Below are positions 34,641 through 43,532 of a stretch of DNA of 49,176 nucleotides, piece by piece. The position numbers were made by a program, and so were the translations under genes. The stretch covers positions 1 through 49,176 of the forward strand of contig CANMDT010000010.1 of NCBI GenBank assembly GCA_947496715.1. The letters are read 5' to 3'. The first letter of the stretch is position 1, and every line of letters starts with the position of its first letter. The DNA is from Myxococcales bacterium (GTDB lineage Bacteria; Myxococcota_A; Bradymonadia; REDH01). The notes under the pieces are model-generated. The model was given only the letters and a program-made list of their open reading frames with translations, did no database searches and was not told where the DNA came from.

Positions 34641-35821
34641 GCTGCGCTCAGCGCGGCGAGACAGTTGGCCAACCGTTCGTAGTCGCCGATGCAGTTGTAG
34701 GCCTGTGCAGAGATGCGGAAGAGCATCGGCCGGCCCTCTCCGAGCGACATGATGGGGAGCTCGATGCGGTGGCGCAGCGTGAGCTCATCGTAGAGCGCTT
34801 CGGCTGTGTAACGGGCCGTGAGCCGATCGGGCACCACGAAGGTTGCCATGGAGGTGAGCATGCTGTCGGGCGCTGCGGGGGCGAGGCCGAGGCGGTCGCA
34901 GAGGTGGTCGCGACCGGCGAGGAGGAGGGCCCGGTTGCGGGCCATGAGGCCGTTCACGCCGTCGGGATGCAGCGAGCCCATAAAGGCGATGGCCTCGGGG
35001 AGGCAGAGCTGGGCCGTCGCATCGGCGGTGCCCGTCCAGTCGAACGCGAGGTGGAAGCGGCTCTTGTCGGTGCGGGGGCTGTTGGCACCGTGGCTGACGA
35101 CCAGGGGGCGAACGGTGTCCTGGAGCGCGGGCGCTACCCAGAGGAAGGCTGCCCCTTTGGGGGCGCAGAGCCACTTGTGGCAGTTGCCCGTGTAGTAGCT
35201 CGCACCGAGCGTCGCGACGGAGAGCGGTGTGGAGAGGGGGGCATGGGCGCCGTCGATCATCACCCGGATGCCGCGGGATTCGAGCGGGGCGGTGAGGGAT
35301 TCGACGGGGAAACGGAGCCCCGTTGCGCTGGTGATGTGGTCGAGGAGGACAAAGCGGGTGCGGTCGGTGACGGCATGGAGGAGCGCGGACGCGACCTCTG
35401 TCGCGGAGGTGATCGGGAAGGGGACCTCTGCAATGACGAGGCGGGCGCCGGCGCGATCAGCGGCCTGCTGCAGGATGTTGCGGCAGGCGTTGTAGACATG
35501 GCTCGTGGTGAGCAGCTCGTCGCCGGCCCGGAGGTGGAGCGAGGCAACGACGGTGGCCACCGCGGTGGTGGCGTTTGCGAGCAGTGCAAGGTCGTCGGGC
35601 GAGGCGCTGATGAGGGCTGCAAGCGCGTTGCGGGAGCGGTCGAGCAGCGGCTCCAGGTGGCGAAACATGAAGGCTACAGGCTGCTCCTCCATGAGGTCGC
35701 GGAGCGCCTGTTGTCGCGCCATCAGGAGGCGGGGTGTTGCGCCGTAGGAGCCGTGATTGAGGAAGGTCCAGGCGGGGTCGAGCCGCCAGTGCGAGAGCGG
35801 CGCTGCCGGCTCGCGGAACAT
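34637..35821 (-). CDS. PLP-dependent aminotransferase class V (isopenicillin-N-epimerase-like)
   Basis: The ATG at 35821, two bases after the upstream stop, gives 394 residues starting MFREPAAPLSHWRLDP. The open frame upstream is inside the previous gene. Fold-type I features are FLNHGSYGA near the start, LLANATTAV (cofactor phosphate loop), VMIDGAHAPLS (Asp pairing with the PLP ring) and YYTGNCHKWLCAPKG (Schiff-base Lys). This pattern matches the isopenicillin N epimerase/ergothioneine-EgtE-like branch of class V enzymes. The substrate is unknown. No signal peptide. It is last in a minus-strand set with three exported lipoproteins, so its context gives little guidance. Confidence 0.88.
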   Translation of the reverse strand: MFREPAAPLSHWRLDPAWTFLNHGSYGATPRLLMARQQALRDLMEEQPVAFMFRHLEPLLDRSRNALAALISASPDDLALLANATTAVATVVASLHLRAGDELLTTSHVYNACRNILQQAADRAGARLVIAEVPFPITSATEVASALLHAVTDRTRFVLLDHITSATGLRFPVESLTAPLESRGIRVMIDGAHAPLSTPLSVATLGASYYTGNCHKWLCAPKGAAFLWVAPALQDTVRPLVVSHGANSPRTDKSRFHLAFDWTGTADATAQLCLPEAIAFMGSLHPDGVNGLMARNRALLLAGRDHLCDRLGLAPAAPDSMLTSMATFVVPDRLTARYTAEALYDELTLRHRIELPIMSLGEGRPMLFRISAQAYNCIGDYERLANCLAALSAA

Positions 35822-35823
35822 GG

Positions 35824-36966
35824 CTACTCTACGCAGCGGGGCGGCAGGCCGGGCGTTCCGTAGTCGCCCGGGACAGGCGTGAGGCTGACTTCTGCATTGG
35901 AGTTGTAGCGGAGCGGCTCGTCTTGGGCGGTCACGCACCAGTCGTCAGTCCAGGTGCCGCCACGGTAGAGGCGCTGCAGCGACTGCGACTCCACATCGGC
36001 GCTGGCGCCATACTCCACGCAGTCGAGCACGCGGCCCCGGTTGTCGTAGAGGATGATCTCGTCTCCGGCGTTGGCGATGGCCATAAAGCAGCGGTCGAAG
36101 ACGTAGTAGTGGAGGCCCTGGTAGGGCTTGCAGAAGGGATCGGCGGCGCATTCCGGGTCGATCTGGGTCTGCTGGTAGAAGGTGAAGAACTCGTAGGGGT
36201 CGATGGTCGAGTCGGTGGGGACATCGAAGAAGGAGCCGACCTCGGTCAGGGTCGCGCAGATGGTGTCAAGGAAGGGGCCGGACGGCGGCGCCTCGCCAAT
36301 GGTGAACTCGTCGGAGTCGGCATCGGCCACGCGGACGCCGTTGAGGTTGAAGGGGGTTGCGCCCATGTTGATGACCTCGAACCACTCGGTCGCGGTGCCG
36401 CGGCCCTCTTCGTTGTTCGGGTTGATCTGGATCTCGGTGATGTAGAAGGTGCTGGTCGGGTCGCGCCGCGGGCAGGTGAAGGTCTTGATGCCGACGCCGG
36501 CCGGCGGGGTGGGCGTCTCGGTGGGCGTCCAGACGACGGGCGGTTCCGGGCGGGTGTCAACGGTGGTATCCGCGGCGGTGTCGGGCGTGGTGTCGGCCGT
36601 CGTGTCGGCGACGGTGTCCGGGGTCGTGTCGGAGATGGTATCTGCCGTCGTGTCGGCGACGGTGTCCGGGGTCGTATCGTCTGTGGTGTCGGTGAGGTCG
36701 GTGTCGGCGCCCGTATCGGCAGAGCCGGATCCGCTGTCGGTGAGGTCGGTATCTGCGCCGGAGCCCGTGTCATCGCCAGTCGTGTCGACGGGGTCGGTGC
36801 TGGAGTCGAAGCTGGTATCCGCAGAGCCCGCGCCGGTGTCGCGGTCGGTGGGGCGGTCGGTGTCGGTGTTGGGCACAAAGATGGCCTTCTCCGTCTCTCC
36901 AACACAGGCGGCGAGCAGGAGGAGGAGGGCGAGCGGTGCGCGGTGGGCGGCGGTCATGGCTGTCAC
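35824..36966 (-). CDS. Asp-Thr-repeat lipoprotein with lamin-tail domain
   Basis: The GTG at 36966 overlaps the preceding stop (GTGA); an in-frame ATG at 36957 is an alternative. The 380-residue product has lipobox LLAAC (Cys21) and a linker from about 30 to 145 built from DTTPDTVADTTADT-like units. A lamin-tail (LTD) fold follows, recognised by FYITEIQINPN, TEWFEVINMGATPFNLNGV and NAGDEIILYDNRGRVLDCVEYG. In bacteria LTD domains occur on surface proteins and exonucleases, and this protein has no nuclease motif. The cell-surface location is inferred. The role is unknown. Confidence 0.88.
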   Translation of the reverse strand: MTAMTAAHRAPLALLLLLAACVGETEKAIFVPNTDTDRPTDRDTGAGSADTSFDSSTDPVDTTGDDTGSGADTDLTDSGSGSADTGADTDLTDTTDDTTPDTVADTTADTISDTTPDTVADTTADTTPDTAADTTVDTRPEPPVVWTPTETPTPPAGVGIKTFTCPRRDPTSTFYITEIQINPNNEEGRGTATEWFEVINMGATPFNLNGVRVADADSDEFTIGEAPPSGPFLDTICATLTEVGSFFDVPTDSTIDPYEFFTFYQQTQIDPECAADPFCKPYQGLHYYVFDRCFMAIANAGDEIILYDNRGRVLDCVEYGASADVESQSLQRLYRGGTWTDDWCVTAQDEPLRYNSNAEVSLTPVPGDYGTPGLPPRCVE

Positions 36967-38072
36967 GGGGTGGGCTCGGTAGCCAGAGAGCGGGCGGCGG
37001 CGCAGCCGGCAAGCTGGAGGCGGGCGGCGTCTGCCGCATCTAGCGCAGATGGTGAGAATGCAAAGGGTGGGGCGACGCTGTCACCAAGTGTGCACACAAA
37101 GGTGGCCGCCGCGAGGTAGCTCCCCTCGAGGCTGGGGTGGCTGCCGTCTGCGGCGTAGAGGCGAAAGAAGAGGCTGGAGCTGTCGAGCGGGTCGCGGCCG
37201 GCAGCAAGGTCGTCTTCACGGATGGCGGCAAAGGCTGCACCCACCGGGACGCGGCGGACGGGATAGCCCGCGGCACGGATCGCCTGCTCCATCTGGGCGT
37301 AGCCCTCCGCGAGCAGGTTGTTCATGGTGAGGAAGTCGGGGAAGCGGTCGGGGTTGGTGCTGTCGCCGTTGCGGCGTCCCCAGGTCTGGAAGAGGAGGGT
37401 TGTGGCGCCGTGCTCGGTGGCGCGGCGGGCCAGTTCGACCGAGGCGGCCACCGAGTCGATGCGCTCCGGCTGGCTCTCGGGGAAGCCGGGGATCTGGCTC
37501 TGGTCCTGCAGCACCACGAAGGTCCAGCTCGGGTAGGGGCCGGTGCCGAGGAAGGCTGCAAGCGGGGTGCCCTCGGTGGCGGCGTCGGAGGCATGTTGCG
37601 GGAGCCGGTAGCCGCCCGAGGCAACACGGCTCGCGGTCACGATGGGGGCGCCAGGGAGGCCGGTGGCGAAGGAGGCGACCAGCTGATCGAGGTCGTTGTA
37701 GTAGGTGTAGCTGTTGCCGACGAAGAGGAGCTCTTGGGGGATGGGCGGGCTGGTGTCTGCCGTGGTGTCTTCGGAGCTGTCCGTGTCGGCGTCGGCACTG
37801 CCGTCGGAGGTATCGGTCGAGGTGTCTTGGCCGGCTGTGTCTGCGCTGCCCTCCGTCATGTCGGCGGAGGTATCAACCGTCACATCCGCGCTGCCCTCCG
37901 TCGTGTCGGCGGTCGCATCGGCGCTGCCCTCTATCGTGTCGGCGGAGGTATCAATCGTCGTATCCGCGCTGCCCTCCGTCGTGTCGGCGGCGGACCTCGG
38001 AGACGACGAAACGCCGCACCCGGAGCCGGCCACGGCGAGTGCGAAGAGGGGGGTGAGGAGGAGCCGTTTCAT
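36963..38072 (-). CDS. SGNH-hydrolase-like lipoprotein with Asp-Thr linker
   Basis: The ATG at 38072 gives a 369-residue product starting MKRLLLTPLFALAVAGSGCG; Cys19 is a likely but imperfect lipobox. A linker of ADTTEGS- and DTSAD-type repeats (about 25-108) precedes an SGNH-type domain. This has block I FVGNSYT (nucleophile Ser121) and block V DGSHPSLEG with the catalytic Asp/His, plus FVVLQDQSQIPG between them. Such domains hydrolyse esters, often removing acetyl groups from sugars. An esterase on the cell surface is the best guess; substrate unknown. It is coupled by GTGA to the LTD lipoprotein. Confidence 0.82.
   Translation of the reverse strand: MKRLLLTPLFALAVAGSGCGVSSSPRSAADTTEGSADTTIDTSADTIEGSADATADTTEGSADVTVDTSADMTEGSADTAGQDTSTDTSDGSADADTDSSEDTTADTSPPIPQELLFVGNSYTYYNDLDQLVASFATGLPGAPIVTASRVASGGYRLPQHASDAATEGTPLAAFLGTGPYPSWTFVVLQDQSQIPGFPESQPERIDSVAASVELARRATEHGATTLLFQTWGRRNGDSTNPDRFPDFLTMNNLLAEGYAQMEQAIRAAGYPVRRVPVGAAFAAIREDDLAAGRDPLDSSSLFFRLYAADGSHPSLEGSYLAAATFVCTLGDSVAPPFAFSPSALDAADAARLQLAGCAAARSLATEPTP
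37820..38000 (-). repeat. Imperfect Asp-Thr coding repeats in the SGNH lipoprotein
   Basis: Units encoding DTTEGSAD/DTSADTIEGSAD-type peptides recur about every 24-60 bases, with stretches nearly identical at DNA level (for example around 37880-37990). They are part of the linker and not a mobile repeat. Confidence 0.6.
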
Positions 38073-38136
38073 GGCTCCGAGATTCGCAGGGTTGGCGGTG
38101 CCACGCAAGTCTGCGGCGGCCCTGCGGGGGCCCCGA

Positions 38137-39474
38137 CTAGGGAGCGAGGATGCGCCAGGGCAGCTGCACCTGTCCGAGCTGCACAATGCCCCGCACCTCG
38201 TCGCCGCTGTCGGCCACATGGCCGGGCTCTGCATCGCTCGGCGCGCAGGTGTAGGTGGAGGCCTCGTAGCCCTCTGCGAGGCTGTCTGCGAGCTTGGTGA
38301 AGAGGGCCTCGAGGGCAGCAGGATCGGCAACCGAGGCGTAGACACCGCCCGTCTCTTCGGCGAGGCGCTGGAGGTCGCGGAGGGCCTGCGACTGGTCTGC
38401 GTCGACGGCGGTCTGCATGAGGGCCTGCTCGACGGAGGCGCGGCCGAGCCCGATGACATGGACGGTCACATCCTGGCTGTTGGCGAGCTGGGCGACAGAG
38501 GCGAGGTCGTGCTCGTCGGAGAGGTTGTCTTCGCCATCGGAGAGGACGACAACGACCCGCTTCACGGCGAGCTCGTCGATGGTGGGCGGCTCGGGGACGG
38601 TGGGGTCGACGGTCATGCCGCCACCGCCGTCTGCGTCGAGGCCGGAGCCGTCTTCCACGGTGGGGAGGATGGGCAGGTCGGAGCCGTCGTCCGCGGTGCC
38701 GAGGTCGTCGGTGTTGCCGTCGAAGTCGTCGCCGAGGTCGAAGTCTTCGGTCTCGTCGGTGTGCTCGCAGAGGCCGAAGTGGGCAGCCATGGCGGTCTCG
38801 TAGCCGTTTGCGTCGCCCGCGGTGCGGGTGATGGTCTCGGCGAGGGCGTCCCAGAGCGGGGTGCCGTATTCACGCGAGCCGTCAACGAGGTTGAGGCCCT
38901 GGTCGAGCCGGCCGTTGCCGGGCGAGAAGTCCATGAGGGCGTTGGCGTCCTGGAAGGCATGAATCTGGTCGGTACCGAAGTCGAAGAGGGCGACGCGGCT
39001 GCTGGGGACGCGGGCCTCGACGCGCTCGAGGAGGGTGCGGGTGGCCGAGACGCGGGCCCGGTCGGGGTCGTGGGGGCAGGTGGTGCAGAGGTCGCCATAC
39101 TGGCTGGCGGGGTAGGAGCGCTCCATGGAGCCGGAGTCGTCGAGGAGGACGGCGACGGAGTTGAAGCGGGAGGGGCGCTCGGTGACCTGATCCTGCGGGG
39201 TGCAGTCGGTGTAGGTGCCGTCCTGGTTGGCGACCTTGACGGTGAGGAAGGAGGGGAGGCCGATGGACTTCTGCTGGCTGCCTGCGGGGGCGGTGGTCTG
39301 CAGGCGGATGCGGCCGGTACGGTTGAAGTCGGCGGCGGGGGAGATGCCGAGGAGCTGCAGGCCTGCACCGGTGGCGAGGGAGAGGAGCTGCTCGGGTGTG
39401 CAGGCGACCGAGATGGCTGCGGTGGCCGCGGTGGCGGCGGAGAGGAGGAAGATGCTGCGCTTGATGGAATGCAT
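38137..39474 (-). CDS. VWA-domain lipoprotein
   Basis: The ATG at 39474 has AGGAG six bases upstream; an in-frame TTG at 39480 lies too close to that site. The 445-residue product starts MHSIKRSIFLLSAATAATAA and has the lipobox SVAC (Cys25). The von Willebrand A domain spans about 105-420, with the metal-ion adhesion site DDSGSM (112-117), VVVVLSDGEDN and VIGLGRASVEQ. A long acidic Asp/Gly insert (about 245-300) interrupts the domain. Such proteins bind partners through a divalent cation, and many act in surface adhesion or complex assembly. No other component is recognised next to it. Confidence 0.88.
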   Translation of the reverse strand: MHSIKRSIFLLSAATAATAAISVACTPEQLLSLATGAGLQLLGISPAADFNRTGRIRLQTTAPAGSQQKSIGLPSFLTVKVANQDGTYTDCTPQDQVTERPSRFNSVAVLLDDSGSMERSYPASQYGDLCTTCPHDPDRARVSATRTLLERVEARVPSSRVALFDFGTDQIHAFQDANALMDFSPGNGRLDQGLNLVDGSREYGTPLWDALAETITRTAGDANGYETAMAAHFGLCEHTDETEDFDLGDDFDGNTDDLGTADDGSDLPILPTVEDGSGLDADGGGGMTVDPTVPEPPTIDELAVKRVVVVLSDGEDNLSDEHDLASVAQLANSQDVTVHVIGLGRASVEQALMQTAVDADQSQALRDLQRLAEETGGVYASVADPAALEALFTKLADSLAEGYEASTYTCAPSDAEPGHVADSGDEVRGIVQLGQVQLPWRILAP

Positions 39475-39761
39475 GGACAACTCCTGTCTCGAGGCGGGCG
39501 ATGGTCGCCGTGTGGTGAGGTAGCGACAGGGTGAGCGGCGGGGTTATTCAGCGGAATTTTGCGGGCAGGTTGGGTCGCGCGGGGGCGTGTGAGGGCGAGG
39601 GCGAGGGCAGGTGTGCGAACGAAGTTTGGTTGACAGCGGGAGGCGGAGGGGGAACAAGGCGGCTCGCCTCCAGGTGCATGCCGTGCGTGGATCTGAGCGC
39701 TCCACACCTGCCCCGAGTCTCCGTGTCGAACCTGCCTTTTCGTCCTCGCAAAGAGGGAACT

Positions 39762-41141
39762 GTGCGCCCCAACAAGCCTGTGGGTCGCAAGCTCGATTAC
39801 CAGCCGGGTCTGGTGTCGACGAAGGCGCCGGAGATCCGCCCCTTCCACGCCAAGGCGCTGGTGGATCTGGTGGCAAAGTCGATTCAGTCGCACGAGCCTG
39901 CAGACCGTTTGCTGGGCGACTTTTTTCGCGCCAACAAGGGGTGCGGATCGAGCGATCGGCGGCTGGTCGCGGAGACGGTCTATGGCGTGCTCCGACACGC
40001 GGGCCGGCTGAGTTCGGTGCTGTCGTGGCCGGTGCGCTGGGATGGGACAACGCCGGGTCTGGCCGAGCCGAAGACGCTCGTCGCCTGCTACCTGATCACG
40101 GTGCTGGGCGTGGAGCCGCGGGACATGATCGAGCCGTTGCCGTTCCTGTCGAAAGACCGACTGAACGCCTCGCTTGGCGAGATGGCGAAGGTGGTGGAGC
40201 AGAGCGCGGAATGGCTGAGCGTGAGCAGCTCGCTGCCGCTCTGGCTGGCGATCCGCTGGGTTGCGGAGATGGGGTATGCGGAGGCAAAGGCGGTGGCGGA
40301 TTCGCTGCTGGTTCCCGCGCCGCTGACCATCCGGACCAACACGCTCAAGGGCGACCGAAAGGCGCTGATGCAGTGGCTGGAGCTGGAGGGTCTTGCGCCC
40401 GAGCCCTGCCGCCTGAGCCCAGATGCGATCTCGCTCGAGCGGCGGCTCAACCTGTTCGAGATGAAGGCCTTCGCTGACGGATTTTTTGAGGTGCAGGACG
40501 AGGGCAGCCAGCTCATCGCGCAGATGGCAAAGCCCAAGCCGGGGCAGCTCGTGGTGGATGGCTGCGCAGGCGGTGGCGGAAAGACGCTGCAGATGGCCGC
40601 GATGATGGAGAACAAGGGCATGCTCTATGCGCTCGATACGCATGAGCGTCGGCTTGCGGATCTACCCAAGCGGACGCGCCGCGCCGGTGTGCACAACGTG
40701 CGGACACAGGCCATCGGGAGCAACCGGGGCCGCGAGGTGACGAAGCTGTTCGGCAAGGCCGATGTGGTGCTGGTGGATGCGCCCTGCAGCGGCTCCGGCG
40801 TGCTGCGCCGCAACCCCGACTCGCGTTGGAAGCTGGGCGAAGAGCGGGTGGTCGAACTGGTGGCGCTGCAGCGGACGATCCTCGAGGGCTATGTGCCCAT
40901 GCTCAAGGTTGGCGGACGGCTTGTCTATGCGACCTGCTCGCTGCTGCAGGAGGAGAACGAGGAGCAGGTAGCCTGGCTGCTTGCTGCCAATCCGAACCTG
41001 CAGCTGGTGAAGGCGTCGGAGCACTTCGCGAAGCATGGGCTGAAGGAGGCTGCGGCGGCGGTGGGCGACATGATGAATCTGCGTCCTCACCGGCATGGGA
41101 CCGACGGTTTCTTTGCGGCGATTGTTGAGAGAACGGCCTAG
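39762..41141 (+). CDS. rsmB: 16S rRNA m5C methyltransferase, RsmB/NOP family
   Basis: The GTG at 39762 follows AAAGAGGG and gives 459 residues; the frame stays open to 39531 but the added residues are low-complexity. The N-terminal helical region (about 20-130) is NusB-like. The SAM site is VVDGCAGGGGKTLQMA. DAPCSGSGVLRRNPD holds Cys342 and ATCSLLQEENEEQV holds Cys392, the two cysteines used by m5C RNA methyltransferases. RsmB modifies C967 of 16S rRNA in E. coli. Other NOP-family substrates are possible. It lies nine bases ahead of murD. Confidence 0.88.
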   Translation: MRPNKPVGRKLDYQPGLVSTKAPEIRPFHAKALVDLVAKSIQSHEPADRLLGDFFRANKGCGSSDRRLVAETVYGVLRHAGRLSSVLSWPVRWDGTTPGLAEPKTLVACYLITVLGVEPRDMIEPLPFLSKDRLNASLGEMAKVVEQSAEWLSVSSSLPLWLAIRWVAEMGYAEAKAVADSLLVPAPLTIRTNTLKGDRKALMQWLELEGLAPEPCRLSPDAISLERRLNLFEMKAFADGFFEVQDEGSQLIAQMAKPKPGQLVVDGCAGGGGKTLQMAAMMENKGMLYALDTHERRLADLPKRTRRAGVHNVRTQAIGSNRGREVTKLFGKADVVLVDAPCSGSGVLRRNPDSRWKLGEERVVELVALQRTILEGYVPMLKVGGRLVYATCSLLQEENEEQVAWLLAANPNLQLVKASEHFAKHGLKEAAAAVGDMMNLRPHRHGTDGFFAAIVERTA

Positions 41142-41150
41142 AGGTTTGGC

Positions 41151-42572
41151 ATGACGCGAGCGCTTCGAGACCCCCTTTCTGCGCACCGGACGGTTGCGGT
41201 TTTTGGACTCGGCAGCGCCGGCGCTGCGGCGGTGAAGCTGCTGGTGGCGCTGGGCAAAGAGGTGGTGGCGAGCGACGCGAAGGCGCCCGCAAAGCCGCAT
41301 GCTGCGCTGCCCGGCGTGCGCTACAGTTATGGCGCAAACGAGCTGGGTGAGGCGACGGCGGTGGTGCTCTCGCCGGGCCTCAATCCGAGCTGGCCGGAGA
41401 ACCGCGACAACCCGACGCTGCAGCCTGTGTGGGCAAAGTGGGCGGCGGGCGAGGTGGAGGTCTGGAGCGAGATTGAGCTGGCTGCGGCCTGCTTCGACGG
41501 GCCCGTGCTCTCCATCGGCGGCACCGACGGCAAGTCGACGACGGCGGCGCTCTGCGCACACCTGCTCAAGGGCTGGGGGATCGACGCCTGCCTGGCCGGC
41601 AACTCCTGGCTGCCCTTCTCGCACTACCTCGCAGACGGGCTTCGGCCCGAAGTTGCGGTGCTCGAGGTGAGCGCCTTTCAGCTCTGGCCCGGCCACCGCT
41701 TTCATGCGCCTGTTTCGATCCTCACCAACATCGCGCCCGACCATCTCGACCACTTCGAGAAGGAGCAGGACTACATCGATGCGAAGCGGGAGGTCTTTGT
41801 GCACCAGGGAGCCGGCGACACAGCGGTGCTCTTTGCCGACGACGCCCGTCTGCAGGGCTGGCGGCCCGCGCTCCAGGCTGCCGGTGTGAAGGTGCTCGGC
41901 TATGGGCTCGAAGGCGTCCCGGACGGCTTTGATGGCGAGGCAAAGCTCTCGGCTGAGGGCCACTTTGCGGTGCAGGGCGTGGAGGCTTCGATGGGGCTTC
42001 CGGCGGTCGATGACCTGATGATTCTGGGTTCGCACAACCACAAGAATGTGCTGGCTGCGATGCTGGCCTGTGGAAGCCTTGCGATGGGGCGAGAGCGGGC
42101 GACGCCGGAGGCGACGCGGAGGGCGCTGCAGAGCTTTGGCGGGTTGCCGCACCGGGTAGAGCTGATCCGGAAGCTGCGGGGCGTGCGCTATGTGAACGAC
42201 TCGAAGGCGACCAATGTGCATGCCTCGGTGGCGGGGCTGCGGTCGCTCGCGGCGCGGCTGGTGGTGATCACCGGCGGCGTCGACAAGAACCTGGAGCTCG
42301 ACCCGATCCTGGTGGAGCTGGAGACACGGGCGCGGCATGTGGTGGTCATCGGCCAGATCGCGGACAGGTTTGTGGCCGAGGCGACGGGCCGGCTCGGGTC
42401 GCTGGAGCGGGCTTCGACGATGGAAGAGGCGGTGGCGATGGCTGCGGCAGCGGCGCAGGAGGGCGATGTGGTGCTGCTGTCGCCGGCCTGCTCGAGCTTC
42501 GACATGTTCCGCGGATTTGAGCATCGTGGCGATGTGTTTGCCGCGGCTGTGCGGGCGCTGCCCGAGGGCTGA
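41151..42572 (+). CDS. murD: UDP-N-acetylmuramoyl-L-alanine:D-glutamate ligase
   Basis: MurD adds D-glutamate to the peptidoglycan precursor in the cytoplasm using ATP. The 473-residue product has an N-terminal Rossmann-like region VAVFGLGSAGAA and the ATP loop GTDGKSTT (124-131). It also has LEVSAFQL, LTNIAPDHLDHF and the C-terminal VRYVNDSKATNVHA. Mur ligases normally have GTNGK or GSNGK, so Asp in place of the Asn is a small deviation. It stands alone, without the usual mraY/murG/ftsW neighbours, directly after rsmB. Confidence 0.93.
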   Translation: MTRALRDPLSAHRTVAVFGLGSAGAAAVKLLVALGKEVVASDAKAPAKPHAALPGVRYSYGANELGEATAVVLSPGLNPSWPENRDNPTLQPVWAKWAAGEVEVWSEIELAAACFDGPVLSIGGTDGKSTTAALCAHLLKGWGIDACLAGNSWLPFSHYLADGLRPEVAVLEVSAFQLWPGHRFHAPVSILTNIAPDHLDHFEKEQDYIDAKREVFVHQGAGDTAVLFADDARLQGWRPALQAAGVKVLGYGLEGVPDGFDGEAKLSAEGHFAVQGVEASMGLPAVDDLMILGSHNHKNVLAAMLACGSLAMGRERATPEATRRALQSFGGLPHRVELIRKLRGVRYVNDSKATNVHASVAGLRSLAARLVVITGGVDKNLELDPILVELETRARHVVVIGQIADRFVAEATGRLGSLERASTMEEAVAMAAAAAQEGDVVLLSPACSSFDMFRGFEHRGDVFAAAVRALPEG

Positions 42573-42622
42573 TGGCGGTGCTCCAAAGTGGCGCGCTGGA
42601 GCGGTCTGAGTAGGGTTGCCGC

Positions 42623-43525
42623 ATGGCTTCGATTCGCGAGAAACTCCAGCGTGTGCATGCACCGCGACCGACCGAGGCGCCGGCGGCTGCCGGGCCACGC
42701 GAGGAGGCTGCGGCACCGGCGGTGTTGAGGCAGGAGCCTGTGCGAGAAGCTGCGCCGCCGGTGCGTTCGCGGGCGGTTGCGCCGGCAGCGCGCTCGGCGC
42801 CGAAGGTGGCACCGGTGCGGGCAGTGGAGCCCCCGCTCCCGGAGGAGCGGGGCGACCGGATCACGGAGCTTCGGTCGCGGCTGGATCGGGTCTTCAACCC
42901 GTCGATGAAGGCGGCGGCGAAGCGGGCCGAGGAGCGGGGCGAAGAGGTGCGCGGGCTGCAGCCGCGTGAGGTTGTGGTGGTGCCGACGGATGAGCCTGTG
43001 ATGCGGCCGCGCAAGCGTGCGGCAGACAGGGCGGCGGAGAAGCCAACAGAGCGTGCGCCGAAGCGGGCTGCAGCGAAGGTGGCGAAGCGGGAGCCGTCGT
43101 GGACGGTGGCGGAGGAGCGGCCCGAGGCGCCGCCGCGGCGCACGCTGGTGCTGGAGCCGGCGGTCTTTGAGGCGCCGCCTCGGACGCCTGCGCGGCCCTC
43201 CTTGCCGGCGCTGCCGCTGCCTGTGGCGAGCGAAGGGGTGGCGACGGCCGACACGCGCCACCGGTGGCAGGGGCTGCGGAGCGAGGTGATGCAGGCGCGG
43301 GCCGCGAACGACGAGGCGCTGGCGCTCTCGCTGCTGCGTGAGATGGCGGCGCTGCCCTCGACAGACGCATGGCCCCATGTGGAGCTGGCCCGCTACTACG
43401 AGGCGGTGGCGCACGACTACGAGCGGGCGCTGGCCCACATCCGGATTGCGCTGGCGCGGGCCTCGTGGAATGGCGGCTACAAGAGCCAGCTAGCGCGGCT
43501 CGAGTCGAAGCTGCGGCGCGGCTGA
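42623..43525 (+). CDS. Disordered protein with C-terminal TPR-like module
   Basis: The product is 300 residues. Residues 1-210 are Ala/Pro/Arg/Glu-rich and look disordered, with one possible helix around TELRSRLDRVFNPSMKAA. The last 90 residues fold as TPR-like helices (RWQGLRSEVMQARAANDEAL, WPHVELARYYEAVAHDYERA). The latter resembles the tail of YprB-type RNase-H-like proteins, but the nuclease domain itself is not present. No signal peptide. It follows murD by 50 bases and is convergent with the next gene. Function unknown. Confidence 0.7.
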   Translation: MASIREKLQRVHAPRPTEAPAAAGPREEAAAPAVLRQEPVREAAPPVRSRAVAPAARSAPKVAPVRAVEPPLPEERGDRITELRSRLDRVFNPSMKAAAKRAEERGEEVRGLQPREVVVVPTDEPVMRPRKRAADRAAEKPTERAPKRAAAKVAKREPSWTVAEERPEAPPRRTLVLEPAVFEAPPRTPARPSLPALPLPVASEGVATADTRHRWQGLRSEVMQARAANDEALALSLLREMAALPSTDAWPHVELARYYEAVAHDYERALAHIRIALARASWNGGYKSQLARLESKLRRG

Positions 43526-43532
43526 TCGAGGG

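Noticed and set aside
39630..39658. TTGACA at 39630 as the rsmB promoter
   Set aside because: No acceptable -10 lies 16-18 bases downstream (AACAAG at best).
39475..39761. Upstream extension of rsmB to 39531
   Set aside because: The extra 77 residues are low-complexity Gly/Arg-rich, have no family match, and the GTG at 39762 has a ribosome-binding site.
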